Source of the DNA: Eucalyptus grandis
Lineage: Eukaryota; Streptophyta; Magnoliopsida; Myrtales; Myrtaceae
Direction: 5' to 3'
Assembly: GCF_016545825.1 (NCBI RefSeq)
Contig: NC_052619.1
Coordinates: 30,233,803-30,297,802 of the forward strand
DNA length: 64,000 bases
Numbering within the stretch: position 1 is the first letter of the stretch; each line of letters starts with the position of its first letter. A program made the translations under genes and the position numbers. Below, piece by piece: positions 20,412 to 33,541 of the stretch. The notes beneath the pieces were generated by a model. It saw only the letters and a program-made list of their open reading frames with translations. It was not told the DNA's origin and ran no database searches.

Positions 20412-22064
20412 CTACTCTCGAGCTTTGTCGATGGCAAACAATTCAGTCATTCCTTCGAATGCATCATCGAGCTCTCAATCTTTGGAGGTGCGGGATCATC
20501 TATGCCACCCCATCCATCTCGGGATGATATCCCGTGGGTCGAAATAGGAGCTGGGAGGAGCCGAATACTTTACATAGTAATCGAATTTGCCACTTGGTTG
20601 CCCTGTGGTGTCCATCACTTCTGCTCCCTCATGCATCATCCGAAACATGGTGGGCTCCAAAACCGAAAATGGTATTCACAGCACAGTGGGTTATTCTGGA
20701 TGTTCTTGTGCATCTCGGAATGAGACCACCTTGGCATCCAAAAGATTTTGGACTTTGTGTTGCAGCGTATAGCAATTGTCAACGGCCCTACCTCCCCCAT
20801 ATGATAAGCACATGTCTTGGATGGATCATAGTTGGGAAATCGCTCGGGATTAGGTCGCTTAGGCTTCTTAGCGAGTAATCCTTTCTTCTGAAGGGTTGGC
20901 AAGATCTTTGACAATGGCTTAGGAAGAGGCGTAAAATTGCCGCTTGGAAGAGTTCTTCTGGTGTCCAAAGAATGGTCGTGCTCCTCCCTGATGGGTGTTC
21001 GGGGTATGGCGAGGTGGTTGCACATAAGCTGCATTAACCTCCGCTACAAGTTCCTTATCCTTCTTGGTTGAGACTCTTCCATATGAGCTGGTTTGATCAG
21101 ACGCCCATCCATCACGCAATGCTACTTCAATTCGCTCACCAACAGGGATTAGCTGATTGAATGACTCGGCAGTTGATCCCAGCATTCGATTTCGATACTC
21201 AGGCGGGAGTGTCTTCATGAACAAATCCATCAGCTCCTTTTTGTTGGCTCGAGTTATCTCGAGCGGCTACGATCCTCCATCTCGTGACATATGCCTTGAA
21301 AGATTCCGTCCTCTTCTTCTCGGTGCGAAGTAAATCTTCTCGAGATGGAGTGACATCAATATTATACTTATATTGCTTGAAGAAAGGCATCCGTCAAATC
21401 CTCCCAAGTCTCCAGCAGATTAATCTTCTTCATGATGTACCATTGCAACGCCGGTCCCCGTTAGGCTTGCTTGAAATTGTTGAATCATCAAGGGGATGTT
21501 ATCAACATATTGGGTCATCCCGACCACATAAGTCCGCAGATGGATCTTTGGGCAAGAGGTGCCATCATACTTTTCAAAGTCTGGCATTTTGAACTTCTTT
21601 GGCATCTTGATCTTTGCATAATGGGACAAATCGCTTGGGACTTGGCTAAATGAACCCCGCAGCTTGCTTGAGTTTCTCCTCAATTTTTGCCATGCGTTTT
21701 TCTTGTTCCGTCTTGGTACAGCCGAGGGTATCACTTGTACCTCCTCATCAACAACAATTTGAGGCACGTCAGTAATTTTCTTCTTGGAAGCATCATTAGA
21801 GGTAAATGGCCCAACTGCGGATGTATTCTTGCCTTTATCTCTCGGATCAGCTGTATTCTTGCCTTTATCTCTTGGATCAACCATGGGAGCATGTTGTGGT
21901 AACACCACTTCAACTTGCGGAGCTGGTGGAGCAATGTTTGCTTGGAGAGAATCGATTTGCTTAGAGAGCTGCTCAAGAACATTCAGAACTTGCTTCATCT
22001 CCGATTCGAGGGCAGCGATGCGAGTTTGTTCAGCAACATGTGTTTGTTCGGTGTTATCAGCCAT
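20412..22064 (-). pseudogene. gag: gag of the array element, unit 1 (frameshifted)
   Basis: Starts MADNTEQTHVAEQTRIAALE at 22064; the open frame can be extended to 22124 only through a non-ATG codon. In order: coiled-coil segment, a 10-residue tandem repeat (DPRDKGKNTA), the retrotransposon gag domain (FEKYDGTSCPKIHL; FFKQYKYNIDVTPSREDLL; FKAYVTRWR; GERIEVALRDG), then a zinc knuckle and a short acidic tail ending DKARE-stop. The architecture fits Tat/Ogre-lineage gag, which packages RNA into virus-like particles. In this unit the frame is broken near 21850, 21430, 21270 and 20985, and the zinc knuckle is destroyed after CAYHMGEVG. No protease follows. Confidence 0.85.
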
Positions 22065-23237
22065 TGTTGCTCTGGAACGAGTACGGATTGGTGATCTTAG
22101 ATGAGCCGTGTTGTTACCTAACAATGTAAAATAATGCAGTAAGTATCATAACAAATGAGATTGGTCCATGACAATGGTCAATCGCCTCATTTTATTTGAA
22201 ATTGAATAAAATTTTCTAACTAAGAATTGAAATTCAAGTCCCTAAATATTGAACTTAAAATTGAAAGAACTGAATTGAAATCAAGGTCTCTAAACATTGA
22301 ACTAAGAAACAAAACCAAAACATTTTATATATGCTTTCTAGAACCCAATGTCTTGCGAAGCTTTTTATTTTCAACTTCAATCATTTCCATTTTTGCTCAA
22401 GATGCTCAATCGATTGCTTGCTGAATGGGCTTCTTAGTCACATCGGGGACCACCGAACGTAAGGCCTAGTCACCTTGATCTAATTGGTCCAACCACATTT
22501 TGAGCTCTTTTTGGAGAGTAGAAATAAATTGTATGTTGGTTTTCCCATTGCACATAAAACAAGATTGACCACGAAACCTAATGTCATGGACCAATGAAAA
22601 ATGCAAGTAAGTAAATTGCAGAAGTGAGAATTTAAACAACTTACTTTCACCGGGAAGGATGACAATCACATAGACACACGCATGAAATGTGAGGCTCGAT
22701 TTCTATTTAGATGGCTTAACAAAATGGAGCTAAGAGGATGATCTGACCGTTGCGCCTCGCATTAACGTGTCAAGTCCTCCTAACTCCGGCTCGCCGAATG
22801 GAATGTCTAATATCACGCAGTCTCGCGGATATGGACAAACACATTTGACACCATGAAGAACTTTCGGGGAAGAGAAGGTCAACCTCTATATAGCGGTCTC
22901 GCTTTAGAGGAAGTATCATTCTCAACACCATCCTAAGAATCCTATCGCAGCCCAGGTTCGGCAGCAGGTTGTGTGTGCAATAGTGTAGTATTAAAAACAA
23001 TAAAACATGCACAACAGTTTAATTGCAAACAACACTTCTATAATTTAAATTCAACCAATCATCCTTAACTCCAACCTGCAAAACAAGGGTTAGCAAAGAC
23101 TACTCCCCTTATATCTCCCATCTGCAAAAACATTTAACACTTCATGTTAGGAGCATACCTTGTTTCCATGCTGCCAAACAAAATATTTTTCTTAAAAAAA
23201 AAAAAAACAGGCCTATGTCCACTATGAGTTTTAACTC

Positions 23238-23256
23238 TGTCCCCAGCGAGTCGCCA
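23238..23256 (-). other. Primer-binding site, unit 1
   Basis: Three bases (GCT) after the LTR end, the minus strand reads TGGCGACTCGCTGGGGACA, beginning with TGG as expected for pairing to a tRNA CCA end. Unit 2 has one extra C (TGGCGACTCCGCTGGGGAC, 32065-32084) and unit 3 matches unit 1 (41032-41050). It is not initiator-Met; Ogre-type elements are reported to use tRNA-Arg, but I cannot confirm the tRNA here. Confidence 0.65.
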
Positions 23257-24554
23257 AGCTGTCGCGACCTAAAATTTTCAGGGGCAATCCTAGAAGTTTA
23301 GGTTAATGGATTACTAAGTCCGAAGACTTGGCGCGGACCCTCCCAAGTCCTACCAATCGCGACTTGATAGAAATTAATTCATTTAAACATGCAATTTCAA
23401 TTTGGAGCCGCCACTAACCAATTAGGGCTGGTTAGAAACCCAAGTAAAGTATGGGAGAATACTTTACTATTGCGAACCAAAGATTCAATAGGTCCGGGGA
23501 CATGATTACGCTAGATTAATCTAACGCCCTTTCGGTACCTTTTATTTTAATTTCAAAAATATTTTGCAGGCAATGTTGATTAATTTAAACCTAAGTTACT
23601 AACATGCAAATGGTGGTCATGCGGTGCACAATCAATAAAATAACATTAAAAAAAAAATGCTAATAAAAATGCATGCCCTAAACATGATTTCTAAATGACA
23701 TGACATCTAATTTTTTTTTTTTTTTTTTTAAAAAAAATTAATTATATGCAATCTTAATTTAAACTTAATATGCATGAATTTATTTTAATGACATGCGAGA
23801 TGCAATTCATATGGTATGACTTAAACTTATCACTATATGTATGCAATCTAATTTTTATAATCCTAAATATGCATGTGCTACATGATATGGGATAAATGAC
23901 ATGGTATTTCTACATGCATGCTCTTTTTTTTATTTTATTTTAATGATGATTCATTTTTAATGCATATATGCAACCTATGCTAATAATGATGATATGAGAT
24001 TAATTATGAATTAACATATTAACTAACCAAGGAAATGATATTTTTTTTTTATGACATAATGTTTTTTATTGAAAAGAAAACAACTTAATGGTGCAATGAT
24101 CATCTTTTAGCATTTCTTTTTTATTAAAAAAAAAACTATAACTCATATGGCATGCATGACATTTTTTTTGTTCATCTTTTTTGTTTTATTAAATGAAAAT
24201 TGACTTAATCTAAAACTAATTAGACTAACTAAAGTGAATGGTATTCTAATTTATTTTAGGAATCAATTTAACTTAAACTATATTTTATCCTAAAAGCTAT
24301 ATAAAAAAAAAAGACATGCCAACATCATTTAAAATTAACCCTAACAAAAATCACTCATCTAAAAGTATAATCTAAAAGTTATAATCCTATAAATGCAATT
24401 CTAATTTACTAACCCTAAAAATACTAAACCTAAATGCTCTAATGCAATATTTAGATTTTTATGTATTTTTGATTTTTTTTTTTTTATTTTTTAATCTTTC
24501 CAAACAAGTCATTATTTTAAAAGAATGAAGATAAGAATTAAAATAACCAAAAAA

Positions 24555-24680
24555 TAATCCGTTGTCTCACGGATTAAATTAACAATTATTTTAACTCTAT
24601 AACAATTTAACAATTGAAATGCTATCAAAATTCCTAAAAATTAAAGTAATTAAAAAAATGACCCGACGTCTTACGGGTCA
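24555..24680 (-). repeat. Paired hairpins in LTR2
   Basis: Same pair as in LTR1: TAATCCGT...ACGGATTA at 24555-24576 and TGACCCG...CGGGTCA at 24659-24680, with stems and loops unchanged. Confidence 0.85.
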
Positions 24681-25804
24681 AATTAATAATTACCATAATT
24701 TGAGATAAAGTACCTGCAGTTAATACCTACGAGATTTATAAAAGAAAAGCACATCTCAATATTCTAAATTGAATGATAATAACAAAATAAATAAAATAAA
24801 GAAAAGCAAACTACCTAATTTGCTTTTCTCTTTTTTTTTGTTTTTGTTTTTTTTTTTTTTTTTCTTCTAGTCACGTGCTCGTGAGTCTCGGGTCACTCGG
24901 GAGCAGCACGTCATCGGACCAGCGGGGGCTCCGACAAAAGGTGAACCGGCGGTGGGCGAGCGGTGAAGAGGTGAATCGGCGGTGGCTCAAATCAGTACAG
25001 GAGCGGTTTCGTCGGCGGAACAGAGGTGGCGCGACGGTGGGCACTGGATCTGCTGGCGTCGCAGGGGGTGGTCACGAACAGAGGTGCTGCAGCATCACGG
25101 GCGAGCAGCGCGGGAAAAACTTCAGGTGCGGCGCTGATCGGAAATGGGGGCCGTCGTGGGATCTGCGCAGAGGGGTTCCGGCGTCGCGGGAGCGGGTCGT
25201 TGGCGGGAGGTCCGCCGGTGTTGAGTCCGGCGTGGCGAGGCGGCGGGTCTCGCTGCGAATTGGATAGGCTCATGGGCGAGGTTGCGGGCGGTCGGGGTAG
25301 ATAGTGGAATGGCTCGACGGGCTCGACTAGAGCAGGTACTGGACGAGGGGCGTCGGCGGTGGTCGCAGCGTGGTGGTCGCTCGTTCGGCGTTCGGGCGGC
25401 GGCGTCGGTGCAACACGGGCCGCCGGATCGAGGGGCTTTCCGTCGGGTTCCGGTGTTGAACTCAGCGTCGCCGGATTGAAGCAGAAACGGAGCCGCCGTC
25501 GCGGTGGAGAGGAGTAAAAATCGGAGCCGGCGGGAGGAGGGCCGAGACGCAACCAGCATAGGGAAGAGGGTGATGAACAGTAAATGTCCAATCACCTTCT
25601 TTCCCTTCTGCTCTCTTTTCACGTTTCTCCCTTTTTGCCTTTTTTTTTTTTTCTTTTCTCCCCTTTCTCTTCTCTTTCTCTCTCCCGCAGTACTTTCTAA
25701 AGCTTCTCTTGACTTTTCAACTTTTTTTTTTGTTTTTTTTTTTTTTTTCCACCCAAGACCAAAAAGAAGCCCCATAAACCCCATTTCCCGAAGCCTCGGC
25801 TTCT

Positions 25805-25811
25805 CTTTATA
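25805..25811 (-). promoter_or_regulatory. LTR2 TATA box
   Basis: The minus strand reads TATAAAG, one A shorter than in LTR1 and LTR4, again next to the GAAGCC/GGCTTC inverted repeat. Confidence 0.6.
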
Positions 25812-25997
25812 GAAGAAAAACTTGAAATTGTTGAAGATCCGGCGATATTCACTCAACCTCTTCAACAAAGAAATGGCTCCAAAATCCGGCCGTTGAATTA
25901 TTTTGAATTCAAAATTTTTTTCAAAATTTCCCTCTACAACCAAATGCTATATTATTATTTTCTAAAAATAAATTAAATTTTAAAATAGGTGTCAACA

Positions 25998-26010
25998 GCT
26001 GCCCCTCTTT
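25998..26010 (-). other. Polypurine tract, unit 2
   Basis: AAAGAGGGGCAGC on the minus strand immediately before LTR2 in the sense direction; identical to units 1 and 3. Confidence 0.8.
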
Positions 26011-26074
26011 GAAGGGAAGCTCGTAGAGATTTCCTTCAAAGATAAATGACACCTAAATTTAGACCATGCAGAAT

Positions 26075-26120
26075 GAATGCAAAATGAATATGAAATGCAT
26101 ATGCAAATGTTAATTGTAAT

Positions 26121-26163
<43 letters not shown>

Positions 26164-26430
26164 AATGGACTCAAATAAATGCAATGTCATGCAATAAAAA
26201 TGCTATGTAATGCAATGATTTGGTCAAGAACATATATTTCAATGTGTCTATGCTCAATGAAATGCAAATGCAAAATTAATGCAAAATGAATATAAATGTA
26301 TATGCAAATGTTAATGACCTCTTTTCAAATAAATTTAATTCTTTTTGAAATGCAAGGTCATGCAATAATGCAATGATTTTGTCAAGCATATATTTCTATG
26401 TCTCCTTGCTTAATGAAATGCAAAATGCAA
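26075..26430. repeat. ATGCAA-rich tandem duplication with 35-nt T tract, unit 2
   Basis: As in unit 1; the pure T run is 26124-26158. Small deletions shorten the second copy. Confidence 0.8.
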
Positions 26431-26504
26431 AAAGAACACGTACTGTCATACTTATCTGGAGATTCAAAAAGTATTATTAGGTGTGAAATGATTCCTATGA
26501 GACC

Positions 26505-27327
26505 TAACAAACATCTGGAAATCTCTTCCGATAATTGAAAGGCTCAAAGTCTTTAGAGATCTGGAACTCTCATCAAATCCCAAGCACTGGAAATCATATC
26601 GATGTTTGAAAAATAAATACTTGGAAGTCACATCAAGCATTTAAAGATTCAAATATCTAATTCATGAAACTGGACATTTGAAAACATTTATTAAACATCT
26701 GGAAATCACATCGACGTTTTAGAAGGACAAACACTTGGTATCACATCAAGCGTTTAAGGGTTCAAATATCTGGGTTTTTTAATAAACATCCGGAAGTCAC
26801 ATCGACGTTTGGAAAGACAAACACTTGGTATCACATCAAAATGTTTAAGGGTTCAAATATCACTCTATGGTTTTTACTAAACATTTTTCAAGTCACATCT
26901 ATGTTTGGAAAGACAAACACTTGGTATCACATCCTAAGCGTTTAAGGGTTCAAAATGTTGTTTTTACTAAACATTCTACGGAAGTCACATCGAATCGTTT
27001 GGAAAAATCTTTGACAAACACTTGGTATCACATCAAGTGTTTAAGGGTTCAAATATCTTAAAAATTCTAAACATCCGGAAATCACATCGGACGTTTGGAA
27101 AGACAAACACTTGGTATCACATCAAGCGTTTAAAGGTTCAAATATCTGGGGTTCACACTAGACATTTGAAAATATTTTACTAAACATCTGGAAATCACAT
27201 CAGATGTTTAAAAAGACAAGCACTTGGAAATCACATCAAGTGTTTAAAGGTTCAAACATCTGGAACTCAAACTAGACATTTGAAAACATTTTAAAAATGG
27301 GTACTTGGAATTCTTATCAAGCACCAA
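26505..27327 (-). repeat. Stem-loop minisatellite array, unit 2
   Basis: Same array as 17530-18397. It includes perfect examples such as AAACATCTG...CAGATGTTT (about 27182-27210) and AAACATCCG...CGGACGTTT (about 27068-27098). Unit-to-unit differences are mostly small indels between stems. Confidence 0.8.
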
Positions 27328-27554
27328 GATGACTGAACAAACTCAGGGTTTCAAAGACAATTTTTTGGTCTTTGAGGAAAAATTCAATGATGGCTTTATC
27401 AAGCTTCTACTGGAAAAATTATCACAATGAAAATTTTCAGTTATAGTGTGAATCTCTTGAACATGCTAAATGAGACGCTTTTGGTGTGAAAAGGCTTTTC
27501 ACTTGCTCTCATTTAGGAGGGGTTATTTGTCCCGATCATTGACGCGGGAATATA

Positions 27555-27794
27555 TCACTCAATCTTATCATCATCTTGTCGACAAGAGTTCGAATTTTCT
27601 TGCAATCGCACGACCTTACTAATCTGAGAAGTCTTTGACAAGGATTGTAATGTGGGTTTGGTCAATGGCTTAGCAAAAGGGACTCTTTGAGTCAAGGCTA
27701 TTGAAAGAAAATTTCTGTAATCATCTCCGGGTTTACAAGTCAAGAACCCTGCAAAATGAGAAAGAAATAATCTTGCTCGCACTTCTTCGAGCAA
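27555..27794 (-). CDS. Short conserved open frame (MLEEVRARLF...), unit 2
   Basis: 79 codons, identical in length and sequence to the unit 3 frame, ending CRQDDDKIE-stop. No recognised domain. Conservation between units is expected anyway because the units are recent copies. Confidence 0.25.
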   Translation of the reverse strand: MLEEVRARLFLSHFAGFLTCKPGDDYRNFLSIALTQRVPFAKPLTKPTLQSLSKTSQISKVVRLQENSNSCRQDDDKIE

Positions 27795-28917
27795 TGCTTA
27801 AAACATATGGATTCCTATGTTAATTCAAGTGCCTTAATCTGAAGAGACTTTGTAAGGGACGTAACATAGGCTTGGTTCTTGGGTTTGAGAAACGAAAGGA
27901 TCGTTAGGCTCAAAGATGTGTGTAATGGGTAAGAGTTGGTGATCATCTTGACATTACCACTAGCTTTCTTCGCCACGGATTGTCTTCTTGACAAATTTCT
28001 TTATTGGCTCAAGAGTTTATCATTGATGCCAATGATTGTTCAACTGGAGATCTTTTCTTTTTCAAAATCATTTTCTTTGATGATAGGCATCAATCGTGCA
28101 CACCGTTTTTTTATGCCTCTCAATTCATCAGTCATTTCTCTTTTCTTTTCATGGGCATTGGCCTTGCTTTTACTAGGTACACACTGCTTTTCATGCCCCT
28201 TAGTTCTATTTTGATTTTAGTTCTTGCACACAATGCATGTGTCAAGTATATTTTAAATGACACTCGAACCTTCAAAGGTCTTCATCCGTCTCTTGCCTTG
28301 CCCCAGTGTGGGGGATGATCACCAATCGGGTTTAACATGAAATGAATTCATGGGCTCAAGTGGGCTATGCAAAGGATATAAGTGTGTAGATAGTGAAAGA
28401 AACGCTCTTCGTCATCCTAAGGCACTTAAATTACCACATGAATTTAATGTAATAGCATGACTTGAAGATTGATGCAAGTGAAAGCAAGAAAATTTCAACT
28501 CATTTTCCTTCTCCTTCAATGTCAACTTACCTCCATTTGCCCCGATGTGGGTGGTTCTTGACAGGGTAGTATGAAAGAAATTCTTCAAGTATTTGGGCTC
28601 AAAGAATGTTAAACAAGGGTTCATTGATAGAGAAATGAACTGCCCCTCGTCATTTTAGTTGTCGTAATTTTGCAAGAAAACTCTTTACCTTGAAGTACAA
28701 GACGTTTCCATACTCACCTCACAATGTATAAACAAGGGACTGTGTATGGGATAAAGCTTGCCTTTCACACCTCATTTAGCATGTTCAAGTAATTCGACAT
28801 CTTTCACTGAATTATAAATTTCAAGTGGAATTGACAAATTGCACAATATCATGTGGAAGCATTCTATAATGACAAAAGGCCATGCTCTATCAAATCATAA
28901 AGTCAAAACTGTTAAGT

Positions 28918-28960
28918 GTCCATGTCTTGCCCCTCTTTGCAAAGGAGCTCAAGAGATTCC
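28918..28960 (-). repeat. Internal PPT / LTR-edge-like site, unit 2
   Basis: AGTGTCCATGTCTTGCCCCTC then TTTGCAAAGGAGCTCAAGAGA; the equivalent of 20004-20060. Confidence 0.65.
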
Positions 28961-29321
28961 TTAAATGTGTGCAAGGCTGTACCTGAAACATAAAGCAGAT
29001 AATTAAATGAAACAAACAGGGTAAATTAGATGCATGCTGGAAGATGATTTTATTTTGAAATTTTTTTCAAGGGAACATGAAGAAGCCCAGCCTTCAGAAT
29101 TAGCTCCTTGCTGTTTTCTTTTGGTAGGATTTCATCACGGGGCTAGTTTGGTATACTTCAACATGCCCTTAAAACATGAAAAATCTCCATGCATTTTATT
29201 GGATGAAAAGCAAATTACATTATTGAAATAAGGGAAATCCTATAATTGAAAATGCAAATATGCAAATATGGAAAGCAATAAAGACTCCTGGCAGAGGAGT
29301 GTGCAAATAATTAAAATTTTC

Positions 29322-30941
29322 CTACTCTCGAGCTTTGTCGATGGCAAACAATTCAGTCATTTCCTTCGAATGCATCATCGAGCTCTCAATCTTTGGAGGT
29401 GCGGGATCATCTATGCCACCCCATCCATCTCGGGATGATATCCCGTGGGTCGAAATAGGAGCCGGGAGGAGCCGAATACTTTACATAGTAATCGAATTTG
29501 CCACTTGGTTGCCCCATCACTTCGGGTCATCCAAACATGGTGGGCTCGGTATCAAAACCGAAAATGGTATTCACAGCTTACGGGTGGTCGGGGAGTGGGT
29601 TATTCCCTCTCGGAATGAGACCATCATCCAAAAGATTTTGGACTTTGTGTTGCCCATATGATCAAGCCCTACCTCCCCCATATGATAAGCACATGTCTTG
29701 GATGGATCATAGTTGGGAATCGCTCGGGATTAGGTCGCTTAGGCTCTTTAGCGAGTAATCCTTTCTTCCGAAGAGTTGGCAAGATCTTTGACAATGGCTT
29801 AGGAAGAGGCGTAAAATTGCCGCTTGGAAGAGTTCTTCTGGTGTCCAAAGAATGGTCGTGCTCCTCCCCGATGGTGTTCGGGGTAGGCGAGGTGGTTGCA
29901 CATAAGCTGCATTAACCTCCGCTACAAGTTCCTTATCCTTCTTGATTGAGACTCTTCCATATGAGCTGGTTTGATCGGACGCCCATCCATCACGCAATGC
30001 TACTTCAATTCGCTCACCAACAGGGATTAGGCGATTGAATGACTCGGCGATCGATCCCAACATTCGATTTCGATACTCGGGCGGGAGTGTCTTCATGAAC
30101 AAATCCATCAGCTCCTTTTTTTGTTGGCTGAGTTATCTGAGCGGCTACAGTCCTCCATCTCGTGACATATGCCTTGAAAGATTCCGTCCTCTTCTTCTCA
30201 GTGCGAAGTAAGTCTTCTCGAGATGGAGTGACATCAATATTATACTTATATTGCTTGAAGAAAGCATCCGTCAAATCCTCCCAAGTCTCCAGCAGATTAA
30301 TCTTCTTCATGATATACCATTGCAACGCCGGTCCTGTTAGGCTTGCTTGAAATTGTTGAATCATCAAGGGGATGTTATCAACATATTGGGTCATCCTGAC
30401 CACATAAGTCTGCAGATGGATCTTTGGGCAAGAGGTGCCATCATACTTTTCAAAGTCCGGCATTTTGAACTTCTTTGGCATCTTGATCTTGGCATAGTGG
30501 GACAAATCAGTTGGGCCTTGGATAAACGAACCCTGCAGTTGCTTGAGTTTCTCCTCAATTTTTGCCATGCGTTTTTCTTGTTCCGTCTTCGGTACAGCCG
30601 AGGGTATCACTTGTACCTCCTCATCAACAACAATTTGAGGCACGTCAGTAATTTTCTCCTTGGAAGCATCATTAGAGGTTGATGTGCCACAATGTGGATG
30701 TATTCTTGCCTTTATCTCTCGGATCAGCTGTATTCTTGCCTTTATCTCTTGGATCAACCATGGGAGCATGTTGTGGTAACACTACTTCAACTTGCGGTGC
30801 TGGTGGAGCGGTGTTTGCTTGGAGAGAATCGATTTGCTTAGAGAGCTGCTCAAGAACATTCAGAACTTGCTTCATCTCCGATTCGAGGGCAGCGATGCGA
30901 GTTTGTTCAGCAACATGTGTTTGTTCGGTGTTATCAGCCAT
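29322..30941 (-). pseudogene. gag: gag of the array element, unit 2 (frameshifted)
   Basis: Starts MADNTEQTHVAEQTR at 30941 and keeps the longest uninterrupted gag core of the three (30769-30014: KKFKMPDFEKYDG, LTGPALQWYIMKK, WEDLTDAFFKQYKYNIDV, FKAYVTRWRTVAAQ). There are frame breaks near 30690, 30120 and in the C-terminal part, where the zinc knuckle region (CAYHMGEVG) is truncated by a small deletion. The stop after DKARE is at 29322-29324. The ratio of small indels to substitutions between units is striking. Confidence 0.85.
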
Positions 30942-32064
30942 TGTTGCTCGGAACGAGTACGGATTGGTGATCTTAGGTTAGCCGTGTTGTCACCTAGTCA
31001 ATGTAAAATAATGCAGTAAGTATCATAACAAATGAGATTGGTCCATGACAACGGTCTAATCGCCTCATTTTATTTGGAATTTGAATAAAATTTTCTAACT
31101 AAGAATTGAAATTCAAGTCCCTAAACATTGAACTAAAGATTGAAAGCACAAAAATCAAGGTCTCTAAACATTGAACTAAGAAACAAAAACCAAAACATTT
31201 TATATATGCTTTCTAGAACCCAATGTCTTGCGAGATTTTCAACTTCAATCATTTCCATTTTTGCTCAAGATGCTCAATCAGGGGCTTTTCACATCGGGGA
31301 CCCAGTCACCTTGATCTAATTGGTCCAACCACATTTTGAGCTCTTTTGGGAGAAAATAAATTGTACGTTGGTTTTCCCCATTGCACATAAAACAAGATTG
31401 ACCACGAAACCTATTGTCATGGACCAACAAAAATGCAAGTAAGTAAATTGCAAAGTGAGAATTTAAACAACTTACTTTCACTGGGAAGGGATGACAATCA
31501 CATAGACACACGCATGAAATGTGAGGCTCGATTTCTATTTAGATGGCTTAACAAAATGGAGCTAAGATGATGATCTGACCGTTGCAGTCTCGCATTAACG
31601 TGTTAGGTCCTCCTAACTCCGGCTCAGTCGAATGGAATGTCTAATATCACGCAGTCTCGCGGATATGGACAAACACATTTGACACCATGAAGAACTTTCG
31701 GGGAAGAGAAGGTCAACCTCTATATAGCGGTCTCGCTTTAGAGGAAGTATCCTTCTCAACACCATCCTAAGAATCCTATCGCAGCCCAGGTCCGGCAGCA
31801 GGTTGTGTGTGCAATAGTGTAGTGCTAAAAACAATAAAACATGCACAACAGTTTAATTGCAAACAACACTTCTATAATTTAAATTCAACCTTAACTCCAA
31901 CCTGCAAAACAAGGGTTAGCAAAGACTACTCCCCTTATACCTCCCATCTGCAAAAACATTTAACACTTCATGTTAGGAGCGTACCTTGTTTCCATGCTGC
32001 CAAACAAAATATTTTAAAAAAAATAAAAATAAAACAGGCCTATGTCCACTATGAGTTTTAACTC

Positions 32065-32084
32065 TGTCCCCAGCGGAGTCGCCA
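32065..32084 (-). other. Primer-binding site, unit 2
   Basis: TGGCGACTCCGCTGGGGACA on the minus strand, three bases after the LTR3 sense end. It has one more C than the other two units. Confidence 0.65.
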
Positions 32085-33415
32085 AGCTGTCGCGACCTAA
32101 AATTTTCAGGGGCAATCCTAGAAGTTTAGGTTAATGGATTACTAAGTCCGAAGACTTGGCGCGGACCCTCCCAAGTCCTACCAATCGCGACTTGATAGAA
32201 ATTAATTCATTTAAACATGCAATTTCAATTTGGAGCCGCCACTAACCAATTAGGGCTGGTTAGAAACCCAAGTAAAGTATGGGAGAATACTTTACTATTG
32301 CGAACCAAAGATTCAATAGGTCCGGGGACATGATTACGCTAGATTAATCTAACGCCCTTTCGGTACCTTTTATTTTAATTTCAAAAATATTTTGCAGGCA
32401 ATGTTGATTAATTTAAACCTAAGTTACTAACATGCAAATGGTGGTCATGCGAGTGCACAATCAATAAAATAACATTAAAAAAAAAATGCTAATAAAAATG
32501 CATGCCCTAAACATGATTTCTAAATGACATGACATCTAATTTTTCTTTTTCTTTTTTTGTTTAAAAAATGTTAATTACATGCAATCTTAATTTAAACTTA
32601 ATATGCATGAATTTATTTTAATGACATGCGATATGCAATTCATATGGTATGACTTAAACTTATCACTATATGTATGCAATCTAATTTTTATAATCCTAAA
32701 TATGCATGTGCTACATGATATGGGATAAATGACATGGTATTTCTACATGCATGCTCTTTTTATTTTATTTTATTTTAATGATGATTCATGTTTAATGCAT
32801 ATATGCAACCTATGCTAAATAATGATGATATGAGATTAATTATGAATTAACCTATTAACTAACCAAGGAAATGATATATTTTTTTTTTATGACATAATGT
32901 TTTTTATTGAAAAGAAAACAACTTAATGGTGCAATGATCATCTTTTAGCATTTCTTTTTATTAAAAAAAAAATTAAACTATAACTTATATGGCATGCAAT
33001 GTGTATGGACTATAACTCATATGGCATGCATGACATTTTTTTTAATTCATCTTTTTTTGTTTTATTAAATGAAAATTGACTTAATCTAAAACTAATTAGA
33101 CTAACTAAAGTGAATGGTATTCTAATTTATTTTAGGAATCAATTTAACTTAAACTATATTTTATCCTAAAAGCTATATATAAAAATCAAGACATGCCAAC
33201 ATCATTTAAAATTAACCTAACAAAAATCACTCATCTAAAAGTATAATCTAAAAAATTATAATCCTATAAATGCAATTCTAATTTACTAACCCTAAAAATA
33301 CTAAACCTAAATGCTCTAATGCAATATTTATTTTTTGTACTTTTTTTTTTTTTTATCTTTCCAAACAAGTCATTATTTTAAAAGAATGAAGATAAGAATT
33401 AAAATAACCGAAAAA

Positions 33416-33541
33416 TAATCCGTTGTCTCACGGATTAAATTAACAATTATTTTAACTCTATAACAATTTAACAATTGAAATGCTATCAAAATTCCTAAAA
33501 ATTAAAGTAATTAAAAAAATGACCCGACGTCTTACGGGTCA
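33416..33541 (-). repeat. Paired hairpins in LTR3
   Basis: TAATCCGT...ACGGATTA at 33416-33437 and TGACCCG...CGGGTCA at 33520-33541, unchanged from the other LTRs. Confidence 0.85.

Larger units (their letters stand above)
23260..25997 (-). mobile_element. LTR2 (shared between units 1 and 2), 2738 bp
   Basis: Same ends as LTR1. It groups with LTR1 by shared variants, e.g. GATTCATTTTTAATGC and ATTAACCCTAAC where LTR3/4 have GATTCATGTTTAATGC and ATTAACCTAAC. It sits between unit 1 (its PBS side) and unit 2 (its PPT side), so it serves as 5' LTR of unit 1 and 3' LTR of unit 2. Confidence 0.93.

Noticed and set aside
21284..21592. Plus-strand frames opposite gag (also 30347-30682, 39232-39468)
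   Set aside because: Shadows of the minus-strand gag, which has the recognisable gag motifs.
23238..23256. Assigning the array PBS to a specific tRNA
   Set aside because: The 3' end pairs as expected, but the tRNA identity cannot be confirmed without a tRNA set; Arg is only suggested by what is reported for Ogre elements.
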